Part shown: in pieces, positions 21,931-32,994 of the stretch
Layout: every line of letters starts with the position of its first letter
How positions within the stretch are numbered: position 1 is the first letter of the stretch
Source: Cepaea nemoralis
Lineage: Eukaryota; Mollusca; Gastropoda; Stylommatophora; Helicidae
Assembly: GCA_014155875.1 (NCBI GenBank)
Contig: JACEFZ010027942.1
Span: 439,755-503,754 of the forward strand
Direction: 5' to 3'
Length of the DNA: 64,000 bases
Made by a program: the position numbers and the translations under genes
Notes under the pieces: generated by a model
What the model saw: only the letters and a program-made list of their open reading frames with translations
What the model was told of the DNA's origin: nothing
Database searches by the model: none

Positions 21931-22144
21931 AGAACGCTCTCAGGTAGCCTATCATTCGGCAAGGCTGCTAATTAGGGAATTTGATATGCACTTTATATCG
22001 TGGCCATTAAAAATATTTTTGCCTAAAATTCTCTCTCGGGCCGAATATATTTGTACATCGGTTGAGACCTCTCGGGCCTGATATGATTGGACGCCGGGCC
22101 TGATATGGCCCGCGGGCCTTGAGTTAGACATATGTCCACTAGAT

Positions 22145-22353
22145 TATCCAGCAAAACCATAAAGACAAGAGGAATGAACTTTATAGGTACATCAACAGAA
22201 GATATAGAATAGAGAAATCAGCTTTATGGAGAAAATGCAAGGCCACGTAGATAAGAATCTGGCGCTCGCAGATGAGGTCTATTTTTGGATTTCCGCATGC
22301 CAAGGGATATGGATTGGGGGTAATATGCGTGTTGCCATATTGGACAGTGCGCA
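22145..22353. other. Short unassigned sequence between hAT and the inverted repeat
   Basis: No feature recognised. Confidence 0.4.
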
Positions 22354-23067
22354 TGCCTGCCAAGACAGTGGTTCAGACTCAATCCTCAGCAGAGGCAGGG
22401 TTATTCTTGTTCGCCCAGTACGGCTCTAGGGTTGACTCTTCATAACAATGGGTGCCAGACGATGCTATGAATTTTCTGGGGATTACCCGAGACTAAAAGG
22501 CGACGAGAAAATGAACTGGCCACCCCACCTCAGTGTCATGATCTAAAATATTAGAAGGCCTAATATAGTGTGTATTTTTAATGACTGTGCAGTGTTTGAA
22601 AATATTGCCGGTCCAAGTTTTGTATTTACCCTCTGTAAAGTTCATGCAACATAATAGGTAAATACAAAACTCTGACCGGCAATATTTTCAAACACTACAC
22701 AGTCATTAAAAATACACTCTGTACTTCACACTCCAACAACAGTGTCCGTCATGGAACTACCTTTATCTTGGTACTATACGAGAAAGTTAGGCATCCGATC
22801 TAATGCACAGGGACCGGAGGTGGGTGATTACTGGTAGTGGTAGTCGGTCATCGTGAGCTAGAAGCTAATGTGTCGTACTTCGAATAGCGCACGTGCGCAC
22901 GCACACATACACACAAACACATTTACTCACACACAATGTCAGCTCACAGGTAGTTTGAAATTACCGATTGTAGTTGCCAAAGCTCACGGAGAGCTTACCC
23001 CATGTACATTAGCAGGCACTGACGAAACAAATGTCAGTGAACCAAGAGCTGGCGCTGGATAGGACAT
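22354..23067 (+). repeat. Left arm of a large inverted repeat
   Basis: The 714-bp arm is the reverse complement of 24932-25615 at very high identity by eye (most 50-base blocks show 0-2 differences). The length difference is one ~30-base insertion here, near 23000-23030. From outside in, the arm contains the repeat family of 8455-8640, a hairpin MITE and about 340 bp of otherwise unknown sequence with a CA-rich tract. Confidence 0.93.
22566..22720. mobile_element. Hairpin MITE copy 1
   Basis: A ~155-bp near-perfect palindrome: GTGTATTTTTAATGACTGTG ... AAAATATTGCCGGTCC on one side and its reverse complement on the other, with a short central loop. Consensus ends are TAGGGTGTATT and AATACACCCTA, suggesting a TA target. 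Other copies: 25248, 40805 and 41419. Confidence 0.9.
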
Positions 23068-23245
23068 ACACTGGGCAAACTTGAGAACAGTATAACTATA
23101 CCATTGCAACATACGCCTGTGAGACCTGGACGCTTACTAAACAAGCTGAGTAGCGCATTAATGCCTTTGAAAATAAATGTTATAGACGGGTTCTAAGAAT
23201 ATCGTGGGTAAAGAAAAGAACAAATGCATAAATACTTCAAGGGCT
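23068..23245 (+). pseudogene. LINE RT fragment (left part), split by a second LINE
   Basis: Translates in part as TYACETWTL-like and INAFENKCYRRVLRISWVKK, the C-terminal part of RNase H-less non-LTR reverse transcriptases. The reading continues after the inserted LINE at 24646. It abuts the inner end of the left inverted-repeat arm exactly. Confidence 0.75.
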
Positions 23246-23269
23246 GAATATTCATATTGTCAACACTCC

Positions 23270-24645
23270 AACACCAACTGTAATGTTGTGTTCAGAGACG
23301 GTGGAAAGAACGCAGGCAATGAATTACCTGGGGATACGGTTTGATCGAAGCCTTGCTTATAATGTGCACATAGACCAGGTGATAACAAAGGCCAAGCGGG
23401 GTTTGGCTGCGATGCGGGTGATGGCGGCAGCAAACTGTGAGCAGCGCCATCTATGTCTTCTGTACGAGGAGTCATGTCTGTTTTGGAGTATGCAATGGCA
23501 ATCCTGACTCTCAGCCATAAGCAGATAGAAAGGATGGAAAGGATACAGAATGAAGCTATGCGCATTATTCTTGGATGTACAAGAGATACAGCATGCAGGG
23601 CGATGCGCTACCTTCTTGATTTTCCAACCATTGAAGAGAGAATACAAGTTTGCAGGGCACGCGCCTACCTCAGAGTTAACGCAAACACACAACATCCCAC
23701 TGCATAGTGAAATTAGGAAGGTGAAGTGCAGCAGGTTAAAAGAGGACGGTCGTGGATGGGTCAAGCCGAAGACATTCTTCAACAGGTGTGTTCACTTGAG
23801 GACTTAGAACCTGGCGAGGAGTGGGTGCAAGTGCCAACAGACTTCTGCACACCCTTTTCAGTTTGCATCCAACTAGATAGGAAAATGCAGACAAGAAAAT
23901 CCGGCTGCTGTGGAGGCTGAAGTACAAGCGTTGATTTTCGAGAATATGCTAGACAGGTGACGCTGGTCATCTACACAGATGGGTCTGTCGTCCGACATGT
24001 GAGAAGCTCATGGGCCTTTACAGCTCGGGCCGGAGGGAGAATTGTGAAGGAGGACTCTGGTGCTTTCACTGAAACCACAAGTAGCCTGACCATGGAAGTC
24101 ATGGCAGTAAGTAAAGCAATAGCATGGCTCGAGACACAGACATTCACTAGTGCTTGTTTCCTTAGCGACTCAATGAACATGATCAAGAGGATAGAGGAGG
24201 GGTCGATCCGAAGAGAATGGTTGCTGCCTCTGGAGCGGTCTCGGCTGGCAAAGATTAATTTCATCTTCGTGCCAGGGCATGCGGGAGTACAAGGAAATGA
24301 GCGGGCTGACAAGCTCGCAGGTGAGGCTACTGTGGAGGGCGGACGCGCCATGCACCAGGCTGACATTCTGAATGCTCTACGAGAAGTAAGACTTGTGCGA
24401 GAACCAAGTGATGACTGTGAATCTACAACAATGGCCAGACTGCTAGAGCAGCAAATTAAAAGAGGGGTGGCCAAACAAGAACACTACGCAGGAAGCCACA
24501 GAAGATTGATAAACCAACACAGAACTGGCGTCGTTAGCCGCTGCACGCTGCGGGATTTGCTGAGGAGGGGATCCGAGCACTTATGGACTGAATGGTTCGA
24601 TGTGCAATGAGGATGATCTGTCGACTAACTAACTAACTAACTAAT
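23270..24645 (+). pseudogene. I-type non-LTR retrotransposon, 3' part with RNase H
   Basis: The 5' part (23283-23465, frame 3) encodes the RT thumb with NYLGIRFDRSL. A frameshift near 23455-23480 moves into a frame that continues to 24610 with stops at 23705 (TAG) and 23918 (TGA). Residues of an RNase H domain are clear: YTDGS (about 23967), LTMEVMAV, FLSDSMN and GHAGVQGNERADKLAGE (about 24278-24328). RNase H downstream of RT marks the I superfamily. The element ends in ACTAACTAACTAACTAA (24624-24643). It is 5'-truncated and lies inside another LINE fragment. Confidence 0.88.
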
Positions 24646-24931
24646 ATCGAAGAAGGTTGGCTATTAAAAACGATAAAACAAAGAAAACTGAAATATTTTG
24701 GTCACTTGAAACGTCACGAAAGTTTGGAGAGAACAATAATGGAGGGGTAATGCCTGGGAAGAGAGGAAGAGGAAGGCGAAAGAGAAAATGGGTGCAGGAT
24801 GTGGCGGACGATCTCCAGATGGGTGCATCAGACGCGGGACATCTTGCAGGATCGAGAGGTTTTCCGGAAGATTGTTATGGGAGCGAGGTTCTGCGAAGGA
24901 CATGCTACTGAATAAATGCATGAATGAATGA
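24646..24931 (+). pseudogene. LINE RT fragment (right part), C-terminus
   Basis: Frames encode LKYFGHLKRHESLERTIMEG, then GKRGRGRRKRKWVQDV and REVFRKIVMGARF, the usual end of this reverse transcriptase type. Frames shift within it. It ends in an ATGA tetranucleotide tail (about 24916-24934) immediately before the right inverted-repeat arm. Confidence 0.8.
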
Positions 24932-25615
24932 ATGTCCTATCCAGCGCCATCTCTTGGCTCACTGACATTTGTTTCGTTCTCTCCATGAGCTTTGGCAACT
25001 ACAATCGGTAATTTCAAACTACCTGTGAGCTGACATTGTGTGTGAGTAAATATGTTTGTGTGTATGTGTGCGTGCGCACGTGCGCTCTTCGAAATACGAC
25101 ACATTAGCTTCTAGCTCACAAGGACCGACTACCACTACCAGTAATCACCCACCTCCGGTCCCTGTGCATTAGATCGGATGCCTAACTTTCTCGTATAGTA
25201 CCGATAAAGGTAGTTCCATGACGGACACTGTTGTTGGAGTGTGAAGTAGAGGGTGTATTTTTAATGACTGTGTAGTGTTTGAAAATATTGCCGGTCCGAG
25301 TTTTGTATTTACCTATTATGTTGCATGAACTTTACAGAGGGTAAATACAAAACTTGGACCGGCAATATTTTCAAACACTTCACTGTCATTAAAAATACAC
25401 CCTATATTAGGCCTTCTCGTATTCTAGGTCATGACACCGAGGGGGGTGGCCAGTTCCTTTTCTCGTCACCTTTTAGTCTCGGGCAATCCCCAGAAAATCC
25501 AGAACATCGCCTGGCACCCATTGTTATGAGGAGTCAACCCTAGAGCCGTACTGGGCGAATACGAATAACCCTGTCTTTGCTGGGGATTGAATCTGAACCA
25601 CTGTCTTGGCAGGCA
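24932..25615 (-). repeat. Right arm of the large inverted repeat
   Basis: 684-bp reverse complement of 22354-23067. The inner end starts ATGTCCTATCCAGCGCCA; the left arm ends with its mirror. No target duplication was seen outside the arms. Confidence 0.93.
25248..25405. mobile_element. Hairpin MITE copy 2 (in the right arm)
   Basis: Mirror of the copy at 22566, duplicated as part of the inverted repeat rather than by independent insertion. Confidence 0.9.
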
Positions 25616-27090
25616 AGCTCATGGTGCAAAAGCAAAAAAGAGGAAGACCTAAAAACACGAAGAAAAAAACAAAGATGCAGACGTAGAAATGAATAATATG
25701 GTGAGGACATGGGTGGAGCTGCACAGGATACAAAAAAAAAGACAGGAGGGCTTGGTTGTAGTGAGTTGCGGGACTATGCCTCATTGGATAAAAGGTGAAA
25801 AAAAAGAAGAATTACCACAGCGGTCCCCGAGCTAGCAAAGGGTTTAAGATGAAACAGATTGAATAATCTGTGAAATATGCAGTGAATAGGTTTATCACCT
25901 TCTTCCCGCCTCCCTCATCTAATGTTCACTGTCTGAACATCGTTAGCAATCATGCGACAAGCACGGTAAACTTTTAGGTGCAAAGGCAGCATAAATTACA
26001 CGGATAATAGTTCGTAATTGCTAACACGGTTTCCTCGCATACAATCAGACACGCGATGGTATTTATCGCCATATTTATTCCACTCATAAATGAACACCCA
26101 TAGTAATAAATACTACACCACCAGGTGCACAACTAGCACACGTGCCATGAAATAGTGGGCAGTCACCAAGGAGACATGTACGTTTAAAACCCGCATACAG
26201 TCTGAAGAGAATCATCATACTTTCATTGCATATTCGTATCTAACCTCTGCATCTTTCTTGTATGACGTGCCCTTGTTAAAACTGTGATTCCAATTTTCCT
26301 GCACTATTGACACAATGTAAGTAAACTTGGAACTAATGCCTCTTCCTATCGAGAATTAATAGACAAAGTCCTCAGATACCCAGGCAGCAGCCTAAAAATG
26401 GCTCGTTAACGTATAATAAATAGATAGCTCAACTTGGTGTCACCAGAAGTGGGATACACGTAATTAATTATCAAGTGAAAAGTAAGATACAACAATTAGA
26501 TAGCACAGAAAGAGTTTATCCCACGACATTTATATTAACCTTGTTTATACCGAGTTTTGTATTAAGGGTTTTATAAGAACTTGCACTTGAACGAACACAC
26601 ACACACGCACGCACGCACGCACACACACACACACACGCACGCACGCACGCACACACACACTTGAAATATGTTTCACAACTGCTATTAATTTATGAATACA
26701 CGAAACTGTTTAATCTCTTACACTAGTTAATGAAATACGGGTGATTAAATGATAGTTAATGATAAGCGTTGAGTCAAGATGTTGATAGTCCTTTACACAG
26801 ATGGTTTTGAAATACAATATAGATAATAAACCAAGCGTATATTGAGGTTGTAATGATAGATCAAACATATAAATCAAGGTTACTTTACCTTTTTTCCAGT
26901 TCGTTTTTGGTGGCTGGAGTAGGGGGCAACGGTAGGGGAGGAGGAAAAGCGGATGGGGAGCGGGGAAGGAGTGTCACGATTTCCGCATCTTTCCATTTCG
27001 ATGATTATGGAACCCATGAATCCAACCAATTATGAACAGTTGTTTGATGACTTAGGATTGGGAGATGAAAGATAGCAGCACTTGCAGTCA
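25616..27090. other. AT-rich intron sequence, no family recognised
   Basis: Contains a (CA)n/(GCAC)n microsatellite at 26598-26660. No exon or terminal repeat recognised. Confidence 0.45.
26598..26660. repeat. (CA)n-(GCAC)n microsatellite
   Basis: Alternating purine-pyrimidine CACACA and GCACGCAC blocks, each occurring twice. Confidence 0.95.
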
Positions 27091-27099
27091 GCAGCACCA

Positions 27100-27206
27100 G
27101 AAGAAGAAGAGCAGGTGCAGCAGGAGGAGGAGAAGAACGAGGAGGAGGAGGAGAAGAAGAAGAAGAAGAAGAAGAAGAAGAAGAAGAAGAAGAAGAAGAA
27201 GAAGAA
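27100..27206. repeat. GAA/GGA trinucleotide repeat
   Basis: Degenerate GGA/GCA units pass into about 16 perfect GAA units. GAA repeats can form triplex DNA. Confidence 0.96.
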
Positions 27207-27879
27207 TTATATGCGTTGACAAGTAAATAGTACTATTTCTTAACGTATAAAAGAATCTCATCTGTGTCATCTACTTCTTCATCTTCTTCTTATGTCTTTC
27301 ATCCCCCAACGGAGCATAGGACCTCGACCAGTTCATGCCAGACTGCTTGTAGACTTGTTCATAATTGATCCGAATGTACAGCTGACTTTTTCTAGGGGAT
27401 AAGGCAGCCAATCTCACTACAACCCTCCTTAGTCACCCCTAACGACATGCAGATTACGTTACGGCAGAGGTTTCAAAACCACAGCCCGCGGGCCACTTGT
27501 GGCTGCCAGCTGTCAGAAAGTGGCACGCGATAATACTGTTCATAAAGTCTATTCGTAAAACAAAGAAAGATACTGACAAGACGTGTGACTGAATATACCA
27601 CTTTTTATTACAAGTACACATGAGTGTGAGGTCTATGTACATGTGTGCAGACAGTTATTCATATACACAACGGTTAGAATGTGTATCACGTGCAAGGAGC
27701 TACCACGGTACTGTCTGATCTTAGACCTTGTGCAAGGAGCCACCATAGTACTGTTTGATCTTAGACCATGTGCAAGGAGCAACCACAGTTGTAACCTCAT
27801 TATTTAATATAATATAATTTTAATCGCCCGTGTGTTGCCAGGGCCCATACGTGGGAGCAAAGAATAGTAACACTGTTGC

Positions 27880-28460
27880 CTACCATGCATGTCGTAAGAG
27901 GCGACTAAGGAGGCTATGGTTCCGTCGCCCTGCTACTGAGTGAGTGCGTGGCGCGACACTGTGAGCTGTGAGTTTCGCGTGGAATGCTTTTGCATCTGTC
28001 CGCGGTTGATTTTAGCGTGAACTGCATGTTCGGAATGATGACGGCCGGCTGTGGCTGGATTGACTGGTTTGCCTTTTTGGTTCACGAGTGCATTTTTCAG
28101 GAGACTCCTGGGAGCTGTCGCTGTAGCTACGGAGTTCGTGCTTTGCGAGGCGCTTTCGGTGAGTCTCCCTGCGGAAAGAGACCGAGCCATATGGAATAAA
28201 ACCCGGGTCAATGAAGTCTTTCTGGTGACTGCCGTTTCCATCGACGATGAACTGTATTTTTCGTGGAGGACTTCTATGTTGGCATTCTGGTGGCGGCATT
28301 ATGCACAGTGTACCTGTGCGGGCTGTTGGCTTGCCGACACTCCTGTCTATTCCATTGTTCACATAGGGCAGTGAGGAGCATTTTATGTGATATTCACTGG
28401 CACAGGAACTGAGCAATATGGGGATGACCCGTTGCCGTGAAGTTGGAACCGCGACTAACT
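27880..28460 (+). repeat. SINE-A body with an I-type LINE tail (repeat R-A), copy 1
   Basis: SINE-A body landmarks (TTCACGAGTGCATTTTTCAG, CTACGGAGTTCGTGC, CTGCGGAAAGAGACCG) are followed by about 230 bp ending in CGCGACTAACTAACTATA. That terminus resembles the end of the I-type LINE at 24616-24643. The whole is homologous, in reverse, to sequence around 48895-51420. Confidence 0.7.
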
Positions 28461-28734
28461 AACTATATATTTTAATAATTTCAAAAATTTACTCGGAGCG
28501 CCTCGCCAGCTACGATAATTTACTCTGTCGTGGTTGTTATGCTCAGATATTATCAAATGCGCCTGTTCAGTTCGCAAAGAAACGTTATGAAGTTCCCATA
28601 TCCCAGCCTTGTCGACCAATCAGAGGGCGCAAGGCGCCATGTTGTCGTCTGTTACAACTGTTTAGCAGAGTCGGTAGTATTGTGTTGAAATTAGATTTTT
28701 TTCAAATAAAAATTTACCGTTAAAGCCTATAAAC

Positions 28735-30250
28735 ATGAGTGTGGAAAATCTAAAATCAAACAATGGTAAAAAGCGAAAATGTGAAGACTGTTGCTTGTCG
28801 TGAATTCAACGAAGATTGGACGGAGAAATTTATGTTTATGCCTAGCCGTAGTGGTAAACAGTTTGCTTAATCTGCGGATTTTGTGTTTCTGTTACAAAAA
28901 AATTTAATCTGGAACGACACTTCACGACCACACATTCAGACATAAATGCTCAATATCCGATCAATTCGGAGTTAAGAAAAGATTTCATAGCTAAAAAAGA
29001 AAGTTCTCTGACCAGGCAGCAGTCATTTTTCACCAAGGCTAACGAACAGAGCAAGAGTGCTGTTGTTGCGTCGTACGAAGTCGCTCTTCTGTTGGCTCGC
29101 AAAAAGAAGCCGTTCACCGATGCAGAAGAAATAATCAAGCCTTCCTTAAAATTGCTGCTAGAATGCTTGGCGATAAAAAGTGTGAAACAAAATTTGATCA
29201 GATTCCTTTGTCTAATAATACTATGGCCAGGCGAGTTGAAGAATTAGCCAACGATGTTCATCGTCAAGTAGCAGCACATATCAAAAATTGTAAATTTTTT
29301 TCATTGGCAATGGATGAATCCACTGACATTTCTGACACAGCTCAGGTCGCAGTTTTGTTCGAGCAATAAAACGATAATTTTGAAGTCATTGAAGAACTTC
29401 TAGACTTGAATCGATGCATGCAACTACCAAAGGGACTGATCTGTTTGAAACTTTGAAGTTGTGTGTAGAGAAAAACAACATAGAATGGACCAAATTGGAC
29501 AGTGTATGCACTGACGGATAAAAGTCTGGATGTCTAGCATTATTGGAAGTTTCTTGGCCTCACTATATTAAATAGTGTATCATTCACCAAGAAGCTCTGT
29601 GTGGAAAGACATTAAATCTGAAACATGTCATGGATGTTCCGAGATGTGTGAACAAAATTCGAAGTAAGGCGCTGAACAGGCGTGAGTTCAGACAGTTTCC
29701 ATCAGACTTCAACGAGGAATACGGTGAGCTACTGTTACACTGTGATGTCAGATGGCTATCTAAAGGGAATGTTCTGTCACGTTTCTGGGTCACTGAAAAA
29801 TAGTGTCTATCTGTTTCTGTCTGAAATAAATGAATTGCCTACAGAACGGAAATGTCTGCTGAACGAATGACTGGCTTAATGACCCTGGCATTTTTGGTGG
29901 ACATCACAGTCTCATTTAAACTGTTTAAATGCGAGGATCTAGGGAAAAAAAACAAACTATTCACAAATTTGTGCAATGACATTTCTTCATTTTAATTGAG
30001 ACTATGACTGTTTATCGGACAGTTGACTGAGGGACTTTAGAGGCGTTTCCAACTCTGAAGACGCTTGCGGTGGAAAAGAAATGTGACTTAATACAGTACA
30101 AAGTAAAAGTTGAAAGTCTTCTGGATATCTATCAGTCGAGATTTCAAGAGTTCACAATAGAGGAGGATAATGTTGCCCTCTTCATAAATCCGTTCGTATT
30201 TTCCTGATGCCAAGCTCTGTCAATTACAGCAAAACCTTTCAGGACGAAGT
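28735..30250 (+). pseudogene. hAT transposase pseudogene (GTF2IRD2-like)
   Basis: Frames from about ATG 28736 encode in order an N-terminal start, a BED-like zinc finger at 28859-28940 (VCLICGFC then LERHFTTTH), the TFTDAEE... block shared with the 21-kb copy, SNNTMARRVEELANDVHRQV, then FFSLAMDESTDISDTAQVAV (29306-29360, part of the catalytic domain), CTDG and LLLHCDVRWLSKGN (29723-29772). Multiple stops and frameshifts interrupt it, and the C-terminal dimerisation block is degraded after about 30250. DNA identity with the 21-kb copy indicates one family. Confidence 0.87.
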
Positions 30251-31009
30251 AATTGATTTGAAAATGCAATTCTGCTACTGAGATGTAAATTTCTGGAGCT
30301 GCCTGCTTCACCTTTCAGCTGATCATATGATTTCATTCGGCGACTATTGCCTGTCGAGCAATATGAACCCTTGCGTTCATTCCAGATACACATTTGTTGT
30401 TTTGGTTCGACTTACAGATGCGAGCAGTCATTGACCGTGTCACGGAATTACTGAAGATGCGGATCCAGATTGATGAAGCGCCCAAGACAGCCGTCTCTAG
30501 GCGCCGAAAACCTTTTTTGTAGGGAAGTTTTCCAGACCAAACGCCGACCAGCATTCTTTGAGTGCAGGGGAAGGAATCCCCGGATCAAAGAAGAAGTCGG
30601 TATACTGTTTACCCCGATCGGAAGAATGAAAAGAAAGGAGAGTTTCTCTGAGCCTGAATTCCAGCCAAGTCAGTGACGTCATTCACACAGTTCCCGGCAG
30701 TGGGAAAAATCAGAGTGCAGGATGGAGTAATAAGAAAAGGAGTGTTCGTCTGTTCCAGTCGGGGATAAAAAAAAGGAACCACAGTGTCTAGTGTTGTTTA
30801 GCAGCGACGGACATTTTTCCAATATGTGAAGTGGTGGTTTCGATTCTGAACAGGAATAGATAACATAAGGTAATTGATAGATATTAGGAATCGAGCATAG
30901 TGATGGTGCGTTGTGTGAACCTATTCTAGGAGCGTCGGCCGCTGCCGGCTGATGCGTAGCTTAAACTAGCTCGAGTGATATATCGTTTCACTCGGCAGGG
31001 TAAGACTAA
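30251..31009. other. Decayed hAT sequence and unassigned DNA
   Basis: The remaining sequence after the recognisable transposase. A plus-strand frame at 30470-30676 has no recognised domain. Confidence 0.4.
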
Positions 31010-32545
31010 TGTCGTGGGATGATATTCAGTGAGATTGAGGGTGGTGGGGGAATAAGGGAAATGTCAATGATAGGATCTTCAGGTAGGGTGTCTACTGGGG
31101 TTTCTTCAAGTTCCTTTGGTCTTTCCTTTTCTTACCACGTCTCAGGCCAATGTGATGAACTACTCTGCCTTCTGCCAGAGTTTACTTCAATGTTAATCTA
31201 TATATACAAAACAGAATGTATGTATGTGGGTGGGTGGGGATGTATTTGATGCGTTCGATAACGGTCCATCCGATTAGGATGAAATTTTCTACATGTTTTC
31301 CTTTCATTCCCGTGCAGCCAACTGTCATAGTTTGGTACTGTACAATCAGCTATTTACTTACTAAAATTTAATTTTGTAATTACCTGACTTAACATAAGAA
31401 AATTTATATAAAGGGACATAACTGTTAGTAGCATTGCTATATCTTAGGTTAAGTCCCCTGGCTATAGACAGACAGACAGACAGACAGACAGATAGATAGA
31501 TAGATAGATCCCCGCCAGGGCCTGGGCGAAGCCGGCCGGGTCAGCTAGTTAGGATATAAATATCTGAGTGGGGCCTTCGGCCTACACTCACATATAGTAG
31601 GTCTGAATCGGGTTGCTCCCACCGGGTGTTCTCTTTTCGACAGGTTCTACTATCTGAGAACTGAGGGACATCTCACAGGTGTGGACAATGGCAGTCACAT
31701 CGAGAGCCGTTCTGCTAAATGGCCTCTGCAATGGGACACCGTTCCACAAATCCTAGTTTCATCTAAACCAAGAGGGTTTATCATAAAAAGGGCTCATTTG
31801 TCAGTGGTTGAATGCCCTAAACAGTAGATTGTTATTAACTTGAATATTTCAATTAACAATGACTATAGTATGTAGAGAAGTTGAAGAGTAAAGAGACACA
31901 TTCAGGAACATTGTGCAGCCTGACATAAAGTTTTCTTTAAAATTGTGTGAGATATGAGAAAGTGTCGTAGGTCTCAGGATAATAATAGACATATTAAGTA
32001 CATCGTGTGTTCCGAATTCATGGACAATATTATGCCATATTAAACAATCGTAACCAGGCATCCAGACTATCCACGAGCAACGGGAATAAGTCGACCCCTG
32101 GCCGGAGAGACTCTTCATTGGGTGAGGTCCCTCTGACTTGCTGTGTTGTGTTGTGGTATGGCCTGTCACTATGATGAATGATCCTGAATTGACTGGTCTC
32201 ATCTCACATACACACTAGACTATACTACAGAAGTATATACACATACATTGCACACACTTGACACTTTTCTTTATTAAATTATTTTATCATTTGTTAGAAG
32301 CCAGAGTTGTGTGGGTATGTTCTGGAGGAATATGAAAATTGGTATTGTCTTATGGTAAGAAGTGAGAGAGATAGTGATTCCAGAGACTGAAAGGGGGTGT
32401 GTAGACAAGGTCCGACAGACGCTCAAGCTGACGATAGGGAATTTAAAAAGTGTGCTTGTTGATTCCACTTCCCCCCAGGGACGACAGGCCACAGACCGTT
32501 ATAAAAAACGAGCAACGTTCCAGACTCACCGACAGTAACCTATAG
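31010..32545 (+). repeat. Unclassified ~1.3-kb repeat, copy 2, containing a Helitron
   Basis: Homologous throughout to 12170-13440 (see that entry for landmarks) and interrupted at 31197-31548 by a Helitron. Without the insert it is about 1.18 kb. Confidence 0.65.
31197..31548 (+). mobile_element. Non-autonomous Helitron, copy A
   Basis: Starts TCTATATATACAAAACAG and ends GGGCGAAGCC ... GGGTCAGCTAG, placed between A and T (AA/TC...CTAG/TT). This follows the Helitron rules: 5' TC, 3' CTRR, a GC-rich hairpin next to the end, and A-T insertion without duplication. A (GACA)n(GATA)n microsatellite sits just before the 3' hairpin. At 352 bp it has no coding capacity. Confidence 0.87.
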
Positions 32546-32890
32546 ATGCGCTTATGACTTTGGGCACGACAGATTTGTGCCCAGACATTGATAAACTGGC
32601 ATCTGAACTTAAGTTACTAGTTATAAAGAACAGTTACAATTGTAAAGTAATTACATTAATAGCGATTTACGAAACTAATTTAAAATTTATTGTTAAATTA
32701 ACTTATGATTTTAAACCAAAAAGTTGCCGCAGTGTAGTACTGACACCGACTGCCTTTAAAGTTTTAGAATTTTATTGAAGAAAGGTAAGAATGATTATTG
32801 CACGACTTTTATAATTTATAACGTTGTGGCCCGCTTAACTACCGAAAATAGTAGATATGGCCCTCTGCTTGAAAAGCTTGGGAACTACTG
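32546..32890. other. Right end region of the hAT-like interval
   Basis: AT-rich. The plus-strand frame 32554-32772 is open but has no recognised domain. It ends in the inverted terminal sequence described for 27465-32890. Confidence 0.45.
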
Positions 32891-32994
32891 CGTTACGGTG
32901 TTAATATTCTTTGCTTCCCTATATGCATATCAAAACAGAATGATTAACAGTTGTACCTCATGTCTTTTATATTTAGGGCTGATCTCTCATTCAC

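Larger units (their letters stand above)
20495..22136 (-). mobile_element. hAT transposon, internally deleted, with 8-bp TSD
   Basis: Flanked by identical 8-base repeats CACTAGAT (20487-20494 and 22137-22144), the target size of hAT elements. The left end is CAGGGGTGTCAAACTT; the inverted right end is an imperfect match (11 of 16). Subterminal GCGGGCC/GGCCCGC blocks occur at both ends, as in Charlie-like hATs. Inside are two parts of a transposase on the minus strand and a nested 402-bp element. At 1642 bp it is too short to be autonomous. Confidence 0.87.
27465..32890. mobile_element. hAT-like interval with 8-bp TSD and nested insertions
   Basis: Identical 8-base flanks CGTTACGG lie at 27457-27464 and 32891-32898. 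The left end is CAGAGGTTTCAAAACC; the inverted right end is CAGTAGTTCCCAAGC, matching at about 11 of 15 positions. Subterminal GCCCGCGGGCCAC and GTGGCCCGC blocks mirror each other. Inside are a SINE-A/I-tail repeat, a broken hAT transposase, an unclassified repeat and a Helitron. The 5.4-kb length reflects these insertions. It is possible that the ends and the transposase belong to different elements. Confidence 0.65.
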
